Positions 10,181 to 22,165 of a stretch of DNA of 64,000 nt are shown piece after piece (the first letter of the stretch is position 1; the number at the start of each line of letters is the position of its first letter). The position numbers and the translations under genes are program-made. Under the pieces are notes generated by a model. That model worked only from the letters and a program-made list of their open reading frames with translations, did not search any database and was not told the DNA's origin. The DNA is taken from contig NC_134367.1 in the NCBI RefSeq assembly GCF_035582795.1, positions 90,441,062 through 90,505,061 on the forward strand. Direction: 5' to 3'. Origin of the DNA: Mycteria americana (taxonomy: Eukaryota; Chordata; Aves; Ciconiiformes; Ciconiidae).

Positions 10181-13100
10181 CCAGAATTTCCCAGAGAAAG
10201 AGAGAATTAAATGGTGGTTGGAACTGCAGTTACTAAAGCGGGGGGGGGGGAGGAAGAAAGAGAGAGAAGTGTCCACATTTCAGTTCAAGTAGAAAAAGGG
10301 ACCTTAGGAGACCTTGAAAACTGCTTTCTTGAGCAGCACACCGTGTATTGGTCGCATCTTGGTTTCATCTGTAAAAAATGTTGCAGCTTGATAGTCAGAG
10401 CTACTCCCAGCTGCATTTTACGCATTACAAAGTTATATATGATGAAGCTTTGTTTTTTGGTGTTTTTTTTTCATTGGGGGCAATTGTTTGAAGCCCAGAC
10501 ATCTTCCTCTTGCTCATTTAAAATGTGGCTTTTCTGTCCTTAAATCAAGTTGGGACAGGAAGGTGCTTTCAGGATGTGATCCTCTGTCACCCCTCTGCTG
10601 TGTGTGGCAATTGGGAAGTACTGTAGTTAGCAGGTTTGGGGAGAGCTGTGGCGCTGAAAAGACCTGTCTTTGCTGTAACGCTTAGTTTGCACACATGTGT
10701 TCCTAACTGAGCAGCAGAGAGAAGACAAGGTAAGGTCTGGCTTCAGGAAGGTGGGAACCTCTGAGTAATATTAGTAGCCTGACTAATGCCATTCAGGCCT
10801 TTAATTTCATAATTTAGGGACACTGTGTTATCTACTTAAAATCTACAAAAAGCAGTCACTTAGAAGTGAGGAAATGAGGGATTTCAAATATTTTACATTG
10901 CCCACATAAGCAGGTTTTTTCTCCTCAAGTACATGCATTTCTTCACAATGCAATAACCTTCATGTTAACCCAAAATTAATATTGTTTTGTCAATAGCAAG
11001 GCTGAGAAGGAATGCAGGTGTACTTTCAAGGGAGATGATTGCTCCTAGAAACCAGCTGGTCATTATGACAGGATTTATCTCATCTAACTTGAGCCGTATG
11101 AAAGATGAGTATCTAGTTTAAGTGTGCCCAAAAGACTCTCTTTCTTCAGCTATGTTGACTGATCCATAAGTCAGATTTCCCTTGCTTATGACCCTGCGGT
11201 GCCCCGGACCTTACACCCTCCCACCTACAGCACCACTGCCAATAGATTAAAGAAGTCATCTGGGCTCCCTCTGTAGCGGGAGGAAAGAGTATGCACTTCA
11301 GGAGACCTTGTTTGTCCCATCGCAGGAGAGGCACCTGGGCGGGTCAGCATGAATGTCCCTCTGGGGCGCCTGAGTCCCCCTCTAACATTAGAGGGAACCT
11401 AGACAAATTGCAGGGAAGGATGCTTTGCCTTTAGAGAGCTACCGATGGCTGGGAGGAATCGCTCTGTTCATCACGGGTTGCGGAGCTGCTGCTGCTACAC
11501 CTTGTTTAGTGCATAGCCAATTAAATCTCCTTAAAGCGAGCTTCTCCCACATGTTGCGCTTGCTAGACTGCTCCAAGACCTTCCAATTATCCATACTGAC
11601 CATGAAATGAAAGGCAAAATAACTCCCCAGACGCAGGAGTCTCTAATTATATATCACAGTTCTTTATAGGGAAGTTCATGGCCCACATTTGTTTACCCTT
11701 CATTTCATGTTTCTTTTTAGGTTCTTGCAGGTAAAGGTAGGTGGTTGCTTCAATGTGTCTAAAATGACCAACATACCAAAACAAACTAAGGGTAAGCTGT
11801 GCTAACGTGGATATACCATACACCAGTTAATTCAGAGCAGGCAGTTTCTTTCTTTTCAGTGTTTTGTTAGCTGACCACACAAGAAATTCCCAAGTTCTCC
11901 AGCAGCATTTCACTTGCCCAGCCTTTTTGATAACTGATGTCCCTCATTGTGCAACATGAAGGACAGACAACGAAAGTACCCACCAGTCAACAAAGTGGGA
12001 TGTTCACATTCCGGTAGTAGCACTTGGTCTGCATTGCACATCTTGAGAAAACTGGGGTTTATACTTGATGTTGTAAACAACAGATACTCCTTTCTGTAGG
12101 AAAGGAATAGAAGTTCCTGCATAGCATGTGTGCATTGTGGCTGAATTAATCGTACTGCTCAAGCGTGATGGTTTTTATGCCTGCGGTTTTGCTGATAAAT
12201 CTCAATGGTCATTAACCCAAAATCAAGCTTTTCTCACGAAATAAAAAAGAGAATTTATTCAGAACTGAGGTTGCATTTCTGGTCTCTCTTACGGCTCGGA
12301 CAAACCCCCATCACCTTTCATATTGAAACAAAGTAATAGTGAGTTTGCACATTTGGAAAAAAATAAATTAATCCTAAAGAGTAAGGTCTTAAAATCTAAC
12401 TTTGAAATACATTTTCCCCATGATTTCTTGTGCAGAGGGATTTTTTAACTCAGTTTATGCAACACAATAGCACCAGGCAGTGCACTGGAACTGAGAAGTG
12501 GGTTGCTATGCTGAGGTGCTGCAAACTAGCCTGCAGATGCTTTCTGAGGTCTAAAATAAAAACACTCAAAGAATTAAGAGGGCGGTTGTTTCATTGGCAC
12601 CAAAATCACTCTGCTGACTCATTCGTTATTACCGTGCAAATACTGCATATGTAAGGTGGTTTACACCGTGTTCAAATTTGGAGTGCCCTAATGTAACACA
12701 ACTTGAGCTGGGAAGGGCTCAATTTGAGATTGTTGGTATTAGGTATCTTCTTTGGTGGTTATAAGCTCTATGCGTGACCTTAGGTCAAAATACCAAAAGG
12801 TGTAAACTAGAAAACTTGGAGGCAATCAAATCCAAACTTATGTAGCGAAAACCTGAATGCTGGAAAATACAACCTGAAAAGGGAAAATAAATCAGACTGG
12901 CTTCCTTTCAAAGGGAATGTGGTCACATATGTTGAAACAACTGTCAAGTACTGATTTTTAAAAAGCGTGCAGTATCCGGCAGTTCCTCTCTAAGCAGACA
13001 AAGCAAATTATAGAAGTTCCTTGTGGCTGTGTGCAGGGGAGCGCAGGATATCCGTGTTTCCTCAAAACATCTGCAACAGACTGGCTCTTGAAAATATTTG

Positions 13101-14012
13101 AGAGAAAGAGTCATTTCCCTTGGCAGGTAAGGTTTAATGTCAGGGTGCCCAGCTGTGCGAGAAGCACTGCTGAGTGTGAGCGACTAATACATTTGCCAGC
13201 ACAGCAACTGCGATGTCTAATTTATTGCTGTGTGTGCTGTCTGGGTAGCTCAGCCTTGCAGCCTTTTATTCTGCCAGATGCTGATCACCTCCTGAGAGGT
13301 GCTAAGACACCTCATTTGTCAATGGGTGGGGTGCTTGGCCCCTTGCAGAAAGTGATCAGCACCTTGTTGGGTTTGACCCATGAGTACTGAAAAATAAAGG
13401 TTTTCCATCCTCTTGCATGCAGAGACAGCTAACACAAAGCTGGTGCCCTTGAAAGAGCCACTGTGACCTCTGGTGTGAGCAATTTACGGGCGGAGACATC
13501 ACTCAGTTTGCTGAATCTGCTCATTAGCTGCTGGAACAAAGATTCACTGTGAATAAACAGTCCTTTTAGCTTCTTCTACTCCACCATTTCAAAGCTAGAA
13601 AATATTTTTCTGGAAGTGGCATAATGGAAATGAACTGAGTGCCACCAGCTCGGGGGTCTCCCCGGGCAGCCTCAGGCATGGGGCAATGCCCAGGGGGGTC
13701 CAAGGGAGGCTGTGGAGGTTAGTCCCCACGCTTCACCCTCCTGCCTGGCTGCCCCTGCCTGCATGCGTGGGTTGATTAGTGCTGGGATCATGTCCCTGGC
13801 ACGGCTGGGGCACCTCCCAGCACTGGCACTACCCGACCTGCATCAGACTTTGCTTCTTTGCCTGCGGCTCCCAGGGGAGGGGTCTTTTCCCTGCCAGACA
13901 GCCCCAGGTTGTATGTAGCACTAACTCCGTAGAAACCCATCACCTGAGGCAGGGATCAGCTGGATTGTCTCCCCATCTCCACTAGAAACTACAGCAGCTT
14001 TTCTAATAGCAA
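10181..14012. other. Intergenic DNA, nothing recognised
   Basis: No gene-like open frame, RNA gene or transposon was recognised. It contains short low-complexity runs such as a G-run at 10241-10250. Confidence 0.4.
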
Positions 14013-14047
14013 AGTTTTTGAATTACAGGGAGCCGGAGGTGGGGCTC
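14013..14047 (+). repeat. Copy 2 of the 35-bp perfect direct repeat
   Basis: This copy is identical over 35 bases to 9085-9119, same orientation, 4.9 kb away, with unrelated flanks. Confidence 0.8.
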
Positions 14048-17000
14048 CTACAAGGGGCATTTAAAATAAGTTTGTTTGCCAACTTATATTGCTGTTCCTT
14101 TGCTGATTTTAAGAAAATATTTATTTTAAGTGAGGAAGCAAAAAGGTATATTTACCATTTTCTCCCTTCTGCTAGCAAACGTTTCTGCCACAGGTTGTAT
14201 GGCTTTCAGGATCAGCCAGTGGGAAAAACATGGGGTTCCCTGAAAAAAAAGCTGACAAAGAAGTAATTTATTTCCTTGTTTCTTTGCTCTCTCCTTGCAC
14301 TCTAAGCCTCAAACAGTGGATGAATCTAGAAATTATTTCAGTAGCTCAATAGGGACGCAGGGCAGGGTGCTGCCTCCCTGCTGCCAGCGCCTCCAGCAGA
14401 GCCAGCTGCTCCTCCTGGGTGCCACCGCATGCAGCACGCCTGCGTGGGACCGGCCATGCTGCAGCGCCGGGGCTGGCGCCCTGGTGCCAGGTAACTACGT
14501 GGTATTTAGCTTCTTCCCATGGAGGGTTATTGCCATCCAGAATTTCACAGGATTCACAAGAGGACTGAACATTTAAAGGCTAGCACGGATTTCCAGAGCA
14601 AGGAAGAAAAGCCAGTACCTGTGTCCTGTTAGACACATCACCAGTTGTGTGATCCACAACTGGTTGTGAGCAAGTTGTATGATTTCACTTACAATCATTT
14701 ATATTACAGTAGTGTCTAAACCAGCACCAGTCAGGGAGAGCACTCTGGTCGGGGATCTCACTGAAAGCAAGTTTTGCCTGGTTTCGCTATGTGACTTGTC
14801 CTGCAGTCCCAGAGGAGATCCCAGATTTCTTTGCAGTCTCCCAGTTATTTCAGTGTGCCCCTGCCTCTGCTGCTGCTGGCAAACAGGCTGCTGAGCCCTT
14901 CATTTTTTTTGGATGTAGCTAGCTAAAAAAACTAAGTTCAACAAGTTTGGTCTAGATACACTGGCTGAGAGCAGTCCTGTTTCATTAGGCTTCATATAAA
15001 GACAGGATTATACTCAGCCTGTCTCACAAAGTGCTTGCAACTTGACAAACTGGAAGGGAAACAGCTATAATGAGAAATGCCTTGCCAAAATTCATGCAAC
15101 AGATCAAATGCTGAGCCAGAAACATTAGCCAGGTATCCCAGTTCCTGCCATCACTTGTTCGAGTAAACCTGCTTCAAACTGGGTAGCAGGTGGATCTGCG
15201 TATTTATTCATACCAGTGGCTGCTGCCTCTTAAGAAATGTGCTCAAAAAATTACACTGCTAAATTAAATATACTTTGGAGGAATTGCTGGCCCCTGGCTG
15301 AGCAGCACTTCAGCCAAGGAACAGCTCCAGCAGCAGCTGCTTGTGCTGGATGATTACCATCACCTTCCTTGAATTTTGCAAAGCTAACAGCATACAAGGA
15401 CCTACTGAAGGGCCAGATGGCACCATTGACTTCTAGTCCACATTCGCCCTTGATTTCAACAGAGAATTCTACCTAAAAATAATCGTTCCGACTTGGCCCT
15501 GGCTTTGGAGAATAAAGATGCACAGATTTTTCAAACTATAAGAGGCTTGAATAATATATATATGTGTATATGTATATATACAGTATTCTAATCTCTCTTT
15601 CTGCATGAGAACAAATCACTGGATTTTATGTAGTCATTTCCACATCAAGAGCGTGTCTTTTGGTCGAATGACAAATTATACTGCTATAGTATGTATGCTA
15701 GCTGAGTGCCTCTCACTTTGGCTGGAATTAAACCGTGGGAGTGGGAGTCCTCCTCCCCAGCCCCCTGCCCTTCTGAGTGAATGTGATTTGTCCCCAAGTA
15801 TCACAGATTATTTTAGCTCCTTGCGTATGTGATAGATTCTAGCTGCTCTGCACCTTCTGCTTTATTAATCAAAATCAGCTCACTGTGAAGGAGGATTAGG
15901 TCTAGAATTTGCTTTTGACTGTGTTGCCCATTAGGTCTGGCAGAAAAAAAGTACTGCTGCAACTCAAGAAACATAACCCTGGAGACTGATATGCTGGATC
16001 CCTGGATAAGCGCTTAGAATTATGTACTTAAGAGTTCTGTTGTGGTTAACCTGCTGCATTTTTAATAAGGGAGTTCAAAGTCCTTAACACTAGTCAATGT
16101 CTTTTAAGACTATTTTGCAGTGAGCTGATCCAAATTGTTTCACCTCAGCCTGAAGCCTTTTTGGACAGTACCAGCATATAGTGCAATGTACCGGTGAGAC
16201 AGACAGAGGGACAAAGGTGAGGTCCTCAGAATCAAAAGGAGAGAAACAAGGAACCGAACTGTAGAGGTTACATACGGTGTTAAAACCCCACAGCTGACTG
16301 AGGGAAACCAGGGGTGATGCTGAAGATGGTAACTGAGCAGCTTGGCTGCAAAAAAAAGAAGAAAAATCAGAACTCAGGGATGGCCTGTACTGAGAAGGTG
16401 AATTTTTTTCTGTGATACATAGTAATAGGGATTGGGTTTGCTCAGCAAAGGTCCTGTAGGGCTAGCACTATAGGGGTTGCTGGCTGCTGTACTACCCAGG
16501 CTGCCTTGACAGAGCTTCCCCTGAGAAAACTGTTCTTGTGGCCATGACACTGAACAATTACAAGAACAAGCTGTGTGCACCACCAAAATGATGTGTTTCC
16601 ATCTACTTCGTCAGCTCAGGTAAGGAGACATCGTATTTCTGAACCAGGCAGAGCTTGCAAGTGTCTGCCAGCAGCAGAGAGCAGGGCAGGCGAGCAGCCG
16701 CGTGCAGGGGAGCCCCACCGTGCCGTTTCATTCTCACAAGGCGGGCGTTTTCTCATGGCTCAATGTAGAACAAATAAATAAAGTTTCTATCAAGAAAGCG
16801 ACTCGCTGCCAAGAGGGAGAAGGAGCGCAGTTGTTGATACAGTAACAGAAAGGGACTTGTAGGAAATCTGAGGCAGCGCCCTGCTGAGTGGCAAGCGCTG
16901 CTAATTTCTGCTGCTGCTGCCCTTCTTCCCAGGTTAGTGAAAGGGACAGGTCTGGTTTCAGGGCCATTACATCTTCACGTGGCCACATTATTCTTATTTC

Positions 17001-20000
17001 TTATTTGGGTGCCAACCATGGGAAACGAGTTTGATTCATTGCACAACTTTTACCATTTGGGGGGTTTTTTTTTGTTTGGTCTGTTATAAAATTCTGTATG
17101 GGATGAGCATTAATAGGGCAAAAATTACACTTGCCAGAGGCAACAGCTGTTATGCTTGTGCTCGAAGAGGAAGAAAGAAAATCTTTTTGGGATGACTGCC
17201 AACAACTTCTTCATGCTTTTTGGATAAGAGTGAATCAACAGCTGGTACAGACACGTGTTCCTCTCCCTCCCCATCTTGCATTATTAGCAACTGTTACTGC
17301 AAGTCAAAATAATAGTCGTTTACTGGTAATAAGTAATTTTATCTGAAAGTCGTTAATTCTCTACATGTGTGAACACGTTCTCAAATGGAAAGATACAAAT
17401 TAGTCATGGTAATTTTATTGAAGTTTGGACTGAAACTTGGCAGCATCTGATGTTCATGGCTATAGCAATAAAACAATCATGATATTTTCATCAAATCATT
17501 TGAATGAGAGGTTAGAAACTTGTAATGCTCTGTCTGAGAAACTAGTACCATGACAACACTCTGCATTAAGCAACTGAAGCATTGCAGTTGGTAGGAAGTG
17601 AAACTGTTGACGTGTCCTCAGACGGACGGACAAAAACATCACCAAAACACACTTTGCTGCAACTGAGAAATCCTTCCGGTGAAGAGAAATAAAAGACAAT
17701 ACGAAAGGGTTTCAAACCCAGCATCAAGAGCAGGTCACACGCAGCGCTTGGCCCGACTCACGCAACGTGCTATTGGTGAGCTGCTCTTCCAGCAGCCTGC
17801 CTTCTTCACTCCTTGCTCCTCAGAGAGGAACAGGCCCAAAACACCTTAGCTTTTGCCATTTCCACTCAGGATAATGTATCATTGCTTCTGTTACCTTCCT
17901 CAACATGAGGAAGAGGGGGGAAATAAATCCATGCCCTGTCTTGGGTGCATTTTTTTATTTTTCTAGGAGAAAGAGTCTGCTTTACTCTTTGAGCTCTTCT
18001 CAATATGTTTCTTAGCCCTTCCTGCCATTTGCCATGATAGCAGCTAGGCAACATGTTTTCATACAGAAGGACTGTCTCCAGCAGGATGGGGAGGGCATTG
18101 CATCCACCTCAGGAGACTGAGCGTGCACCTGGCTCTCACAACAGCTTCCCTATGACAGCTCGAGCCGGAGTGTGGTACCAAGAGCTGCTTCTTGCAAGGA
18201 TCAGCTGCTAAAGCTGAAGAATTCTCCAGGGTGGACAAAGCCTCCGCAGGAGGTCTTCCAAGTCCTACAGAGATCCCTTGAGCAGGTGGTCACCATGGTG
18301 CATTGATCAACCACAGGACTATGATAAGTCCCCAGTGTGATACGGACATGAAACGTGGTAAATATAGTTGTCGGACATGTCAGGACAGGCATTTGCAGTA
18401 GGCTTTGGTGCTATCACATAAAAGCAGAGGTTGAGCCCTCGCCTGCAATCCTGTGACTAAGCCTGGTCGCTTGCGTTCAGGGAAGATTAAGCCAGATGGA
18501 AGCAGGTGAACATTTGGGACATTTTTTGGCAGAGAATGTGCTAAAAGGTGCCCAGAAGAAGTCACTGCATCCTTTGCCAGGGTTGCTAGTGAGGAGGGCA
18601 TGCTGGGAGCCTCTCCAGCCCCACCACTGCCTGAGTTGACCACACCAGCCCTGTGACATAAGGCTGCAGCGTGCCTGTGAGCCAGCTCCACCTTTGAGCC
18701 ATCACCCAGTCTCCAGCATGGCCGTGAGTCATCCCTCCTTGGCTGTTCCTCCTCTCAGAGTTTCAGCACGGCAGAAAGCCCCACACAAAAGTGTGTTGGG
18801 TAAAGGAAGCATGGTGCTCTCATCAGAAACTGGCACACACTCGCTACCCTCCTGGGGGATGACCAGGCAGACCCACTGCTGTGGTTAAGATCTTTCCCTC
18901 TCTGTAACGCACTAATTACCCAGGGCGTCTGGTATAATTAAAACCATTCCTTTGATTTACTCAAATTCCAGTTTACTCAGTTCCCAGTCGCTGCTTCACC
19001 CAGGGGAGCGGGGATGGCTGGGGCCGGCGAAGAGCTCATCATGTCCTCTGAACAGCAGCAGTGACACAGTGTCAGTAGACCTCAGACAAGATGTGCTCAC
19101 AGCTAGAAAAACTGAGGAAAGAGGGTGCTACGGCACCAGCTGCCCCGTAAAGCCAGGGCTTGGCCACAAGGTGTGGATCGGTTTCACTGAATATTGGTTG
19201 CAAATTAATGATAATGATTAGTTAGATGTAACCAGATGATGTCTGGATTACAAGAACAGAAGAAATTTAGGCAAATGGGTAAGTTTGGGGCAGCATCAGA
19301 ACCCACCTTATCTTCTAAAGGAAGCCAAATTAGTAAACGTTTGCTTGGTAGCCTTTCTAGCCAGGAGTCATTCATCCAGTCTGGGATAAGTCAGAGAGAG
19401 ACTGGGTCTAAACAGCGCCCTGGCCAACAGAGAGTCCCAGGGGACTCACAGCTCAGCATCGACCGCTAGCATCACCCCGCTGCAGGGAACATAACACCAT
19501 GCTCAGGGCAAAGATGACACCGTGAACACGTGGACCTGTCCACTGCTACCCATCAGAGCTGATGTTAAAGGTGCTCCTTCGACCTTAGCCTGAAGAGCTA
19601 AGTCTGGGGATGACTCCTCTGGGCAGGGAGCACTGGCCCTACCGTTGCCTTCACGCCATCCTGAACTCCCTCCTCAAAGTCCTCAGTGACCTTCCCAGCC
19701 ACACGCCTGTAGCCACACGCATGTAGCTTTCCTGTTTCTTACTGTCACTGAACCTTATATGGAGCTCCTCGTCTGACCTGGACTGACCTCCCAAGCAAGC
19801 CGATCCTGCCACAGACCCCCTGCCCTAGTCCAGGAGCCGACCCTTTTGTCCCTCCCAGGGGGTACAAGGAAGTCGCCCCTGTGTTCACCTCCTCCATGAC
19901 CTGCTGAAGGGTGGAAATTCAGCTCTCTTCTGACTTCACTTGCTTTTACAGCAGGAAACTCCATTAGTTTTCTTTCCTCCACTGGCTTATATTCACCGCC

Positions 20001-21761
20001 TAAGATTGTAGGCTGCACGCTGGTAGGTGCATAACGCAAGTATGCAGGGTACAGGCTCGCATCTCCCAGGGTGGCAAAATCCCAGCCGCAGCATCCCAGA
20101 GAGCCTCAATGTCAAATCCTCCAAACGGAGAGCAAATGCTGAGATCCATTTTAAAGGCAGCAGAGGAAAAGCCCAAGAGGGGTGGCAAGAGATGGCAGAG
20201 CATCGACCCCACAGAGCCAAGCCACAGCTCAAGGACCGCCAGCTCAGGTGGGGTCTAAAGGGTGACGCTGGCCTCGCTGACACAGATCCAAACAACACAC
20301 GATGCATTTCAGAAGACTTCAGAAACCTTAGAGGGGATTGAAGGAGAGGAAGCTCTTCGAGGAGGTTGTTCTTGGCACGTGAACAAGAGAAAACCAATGC
20401 AAACCGTAAGTTAATCAAATGGGATCACGTGGCGCAAGGTTTTGCCATCACGGAATGCTGAGGGAGGAAGACCTGTGTGGATCGGCCTCCATCCTGCCGG
20501 AAGGGCAGATACTCCCAGCTGGGCTGCAGGAGCGGCAGCCTCTACTTGAGCTGGCGGCTAAACCAGAATGGAAAGCCTTACTGTGACAACAAAAAGAAGG
20601 GAAAGGCATAGGGGTACAGACTCAATCTATTCTACTCCCGCTTGTAGGTAATGCATTGAGAGCCCAAGACCTAGGCAGAGAAGAAATTCTGAAAATACCT
20701 GTGAAACAGCATCTCAGTCACAAACGGGGGAAAACGGCAATATTGCTTTATGAAAAGAAGCTTGCCTGAGTTGCTATGGCTAACACATGGATGGATGCTG
20801 GGTAGGAACAGTGCTGAAAATCACTGGCTACAAGCCACTAATATATCTGAACAGAGAAAACGCGGGTGAAATCAGAGCCTTGCTGAAGTCAGGGAGAATT
20901 TCACCATTTGATGTGCTGCGAAGCACCGGTTGCCAAGCCTGAATTCAGCCCAATGTTATTAGCCCAGCTCCAGGGCATCCATCTCAGTGTTGGGACAGTC
21001 ACCGCGTTCTGCTGTTTATGACTTCGTCTACCGATATGCTAATAACCACTTGGGCTCGGGCTCTAGCTTGCTGGCTGCGAAGCCGAAGTTGTATCGCACA
21101 CAAGAGGACTGCCTGACATAGCTCAGTTAACACCCCCAGAAACATTTCTTGGTGTGCGAGGCTGCCAGGACGCACGAGGGTAAGGTTTCCCTCCGCTGCA
21201 CAGAAGGCAGGATTAGTACGTTCAGTGCTGAAATACCCATTTTCCTATTTACTACTAGAGTGCCAGTTCTAAATTCCCAGCAGAGGGGAGAGAGGATTTA
21301 GATCAGGCAGCTCCATTGATGCAAATGTATTTTAATTCCTCCAAACCAGCTTTTTATCCCAAGAGTGATGTTTGCTGGTATTTTAAAAGTGTCTGTAGGC
21401 CTGCTGGAGCCAGGTTCCCCCATCTCTAGAAATCCACCGTGAACAACATTTTCTTGGTTTCCTCTCGATTACTTGAATGCCTTCCAAGTTTGTAATTGGT
21501 GAAAGGACAGGTTTTCTGTTCCTGCAAAGATCTGAAACACAGATTTTCTGGTCAAATGGCAGAGATACTATTTTGGCAGCGACAGATTTCCAAATCATCT
21601 GCAAGCTGCTCTCTTGCTGGGGAGACGGGATTCATTTCAGGAGTTGCCATCACAGAAAACAGATTCACTCAGGGCTGCACGCATGTACCTGGCCACGCTG
21701 GGCGAGGAGGGCTTTGCTCGGGTGTAACATCCCGAGCTGCAGCAGCCCCTATTAGGGAGGG
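14048..21761. other. Intergenic DNA, nothing recognised apart from a TA-repeat
   Basis: I read several open frames of 60-140 codons here. None shows a family motif, and none pairs with convincing splice sites. A short (TA)n tract is listed separately. Confidence 0.4.
15554..15580. repeat. TA-rich microsatellite
   Basis: This is an imperfect (TA)n run with TG interruptions. Confidence 0.8.
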
Positions 21762-21821
21762 TGAGGAAGATGAGAATGAGGATGAGGATGAGGATGAGGA
21801 TGAGGATGCGGATGAGGAGGA
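21762..21821 (+). repeat. (GAGGAT)n / (GATGAG)n purine microsatellite
   Basis: About ten near-perfect hexamers GAGGAT run through this segment with small changes (GAGAAT, GCGGAT). It creates an artificial Glu/Asp-rich frame on the plus strand and Ser-rich frames on the minus strand. Confidence 0.85.
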
Positions 21822-22076
21822 GAACTCTCCGAGGGTTACTGGAGAGCTGAGTTCCCCTTCACAGGTGTGATACCCAGTGCCCTGTGGGCAGGAGGAGCCT
21901 GTGGCCAGCTCCCGAGGGCTGGTGGGCACAGCATGGGGGCACAGGGGCTTGTGGAGCTGCTCCCCCTCTCACCACTTGGCCAGGCAGGGGAAACCCACTC
22001 CACCCAGACTTGGTTCAGACCCAAGCAAGGCTGCTGTGAACCCATTAAAATGAATCCCTCAGCAGCCTCCTCATCC

Positions 22077-22165
22077 ACATAGTGTAAAATAGCTCCTCAT
22101 CCTCACATAATAAAATAGCTCCTCATCCTCATCCTCCACATAGCTCCTCATCCTCATCCACTTTT
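22077..22165 (+). repeat. Minisatellite with TAGCTCCTCATCCTC units
   Basis: Three units start near 22077, 22105 and 22138. Each contains ACATA and TAGCTCCTCATCCTC; the first two also carry TAAAATAGCTCC, and the inner ATCCTC hexamer expands in later units. The pyrimidine hexamer is the complement of the GAGGAT tract 260 bp upstream. Confidence 0.75.

Noticed and set aside
21496..21870. Acidic 124-codon frame with an Asp/Glu run
   Set aside because: The acidic run is simply the translated GAGGAT microsatellite, and the remaining part has no family resemblance.
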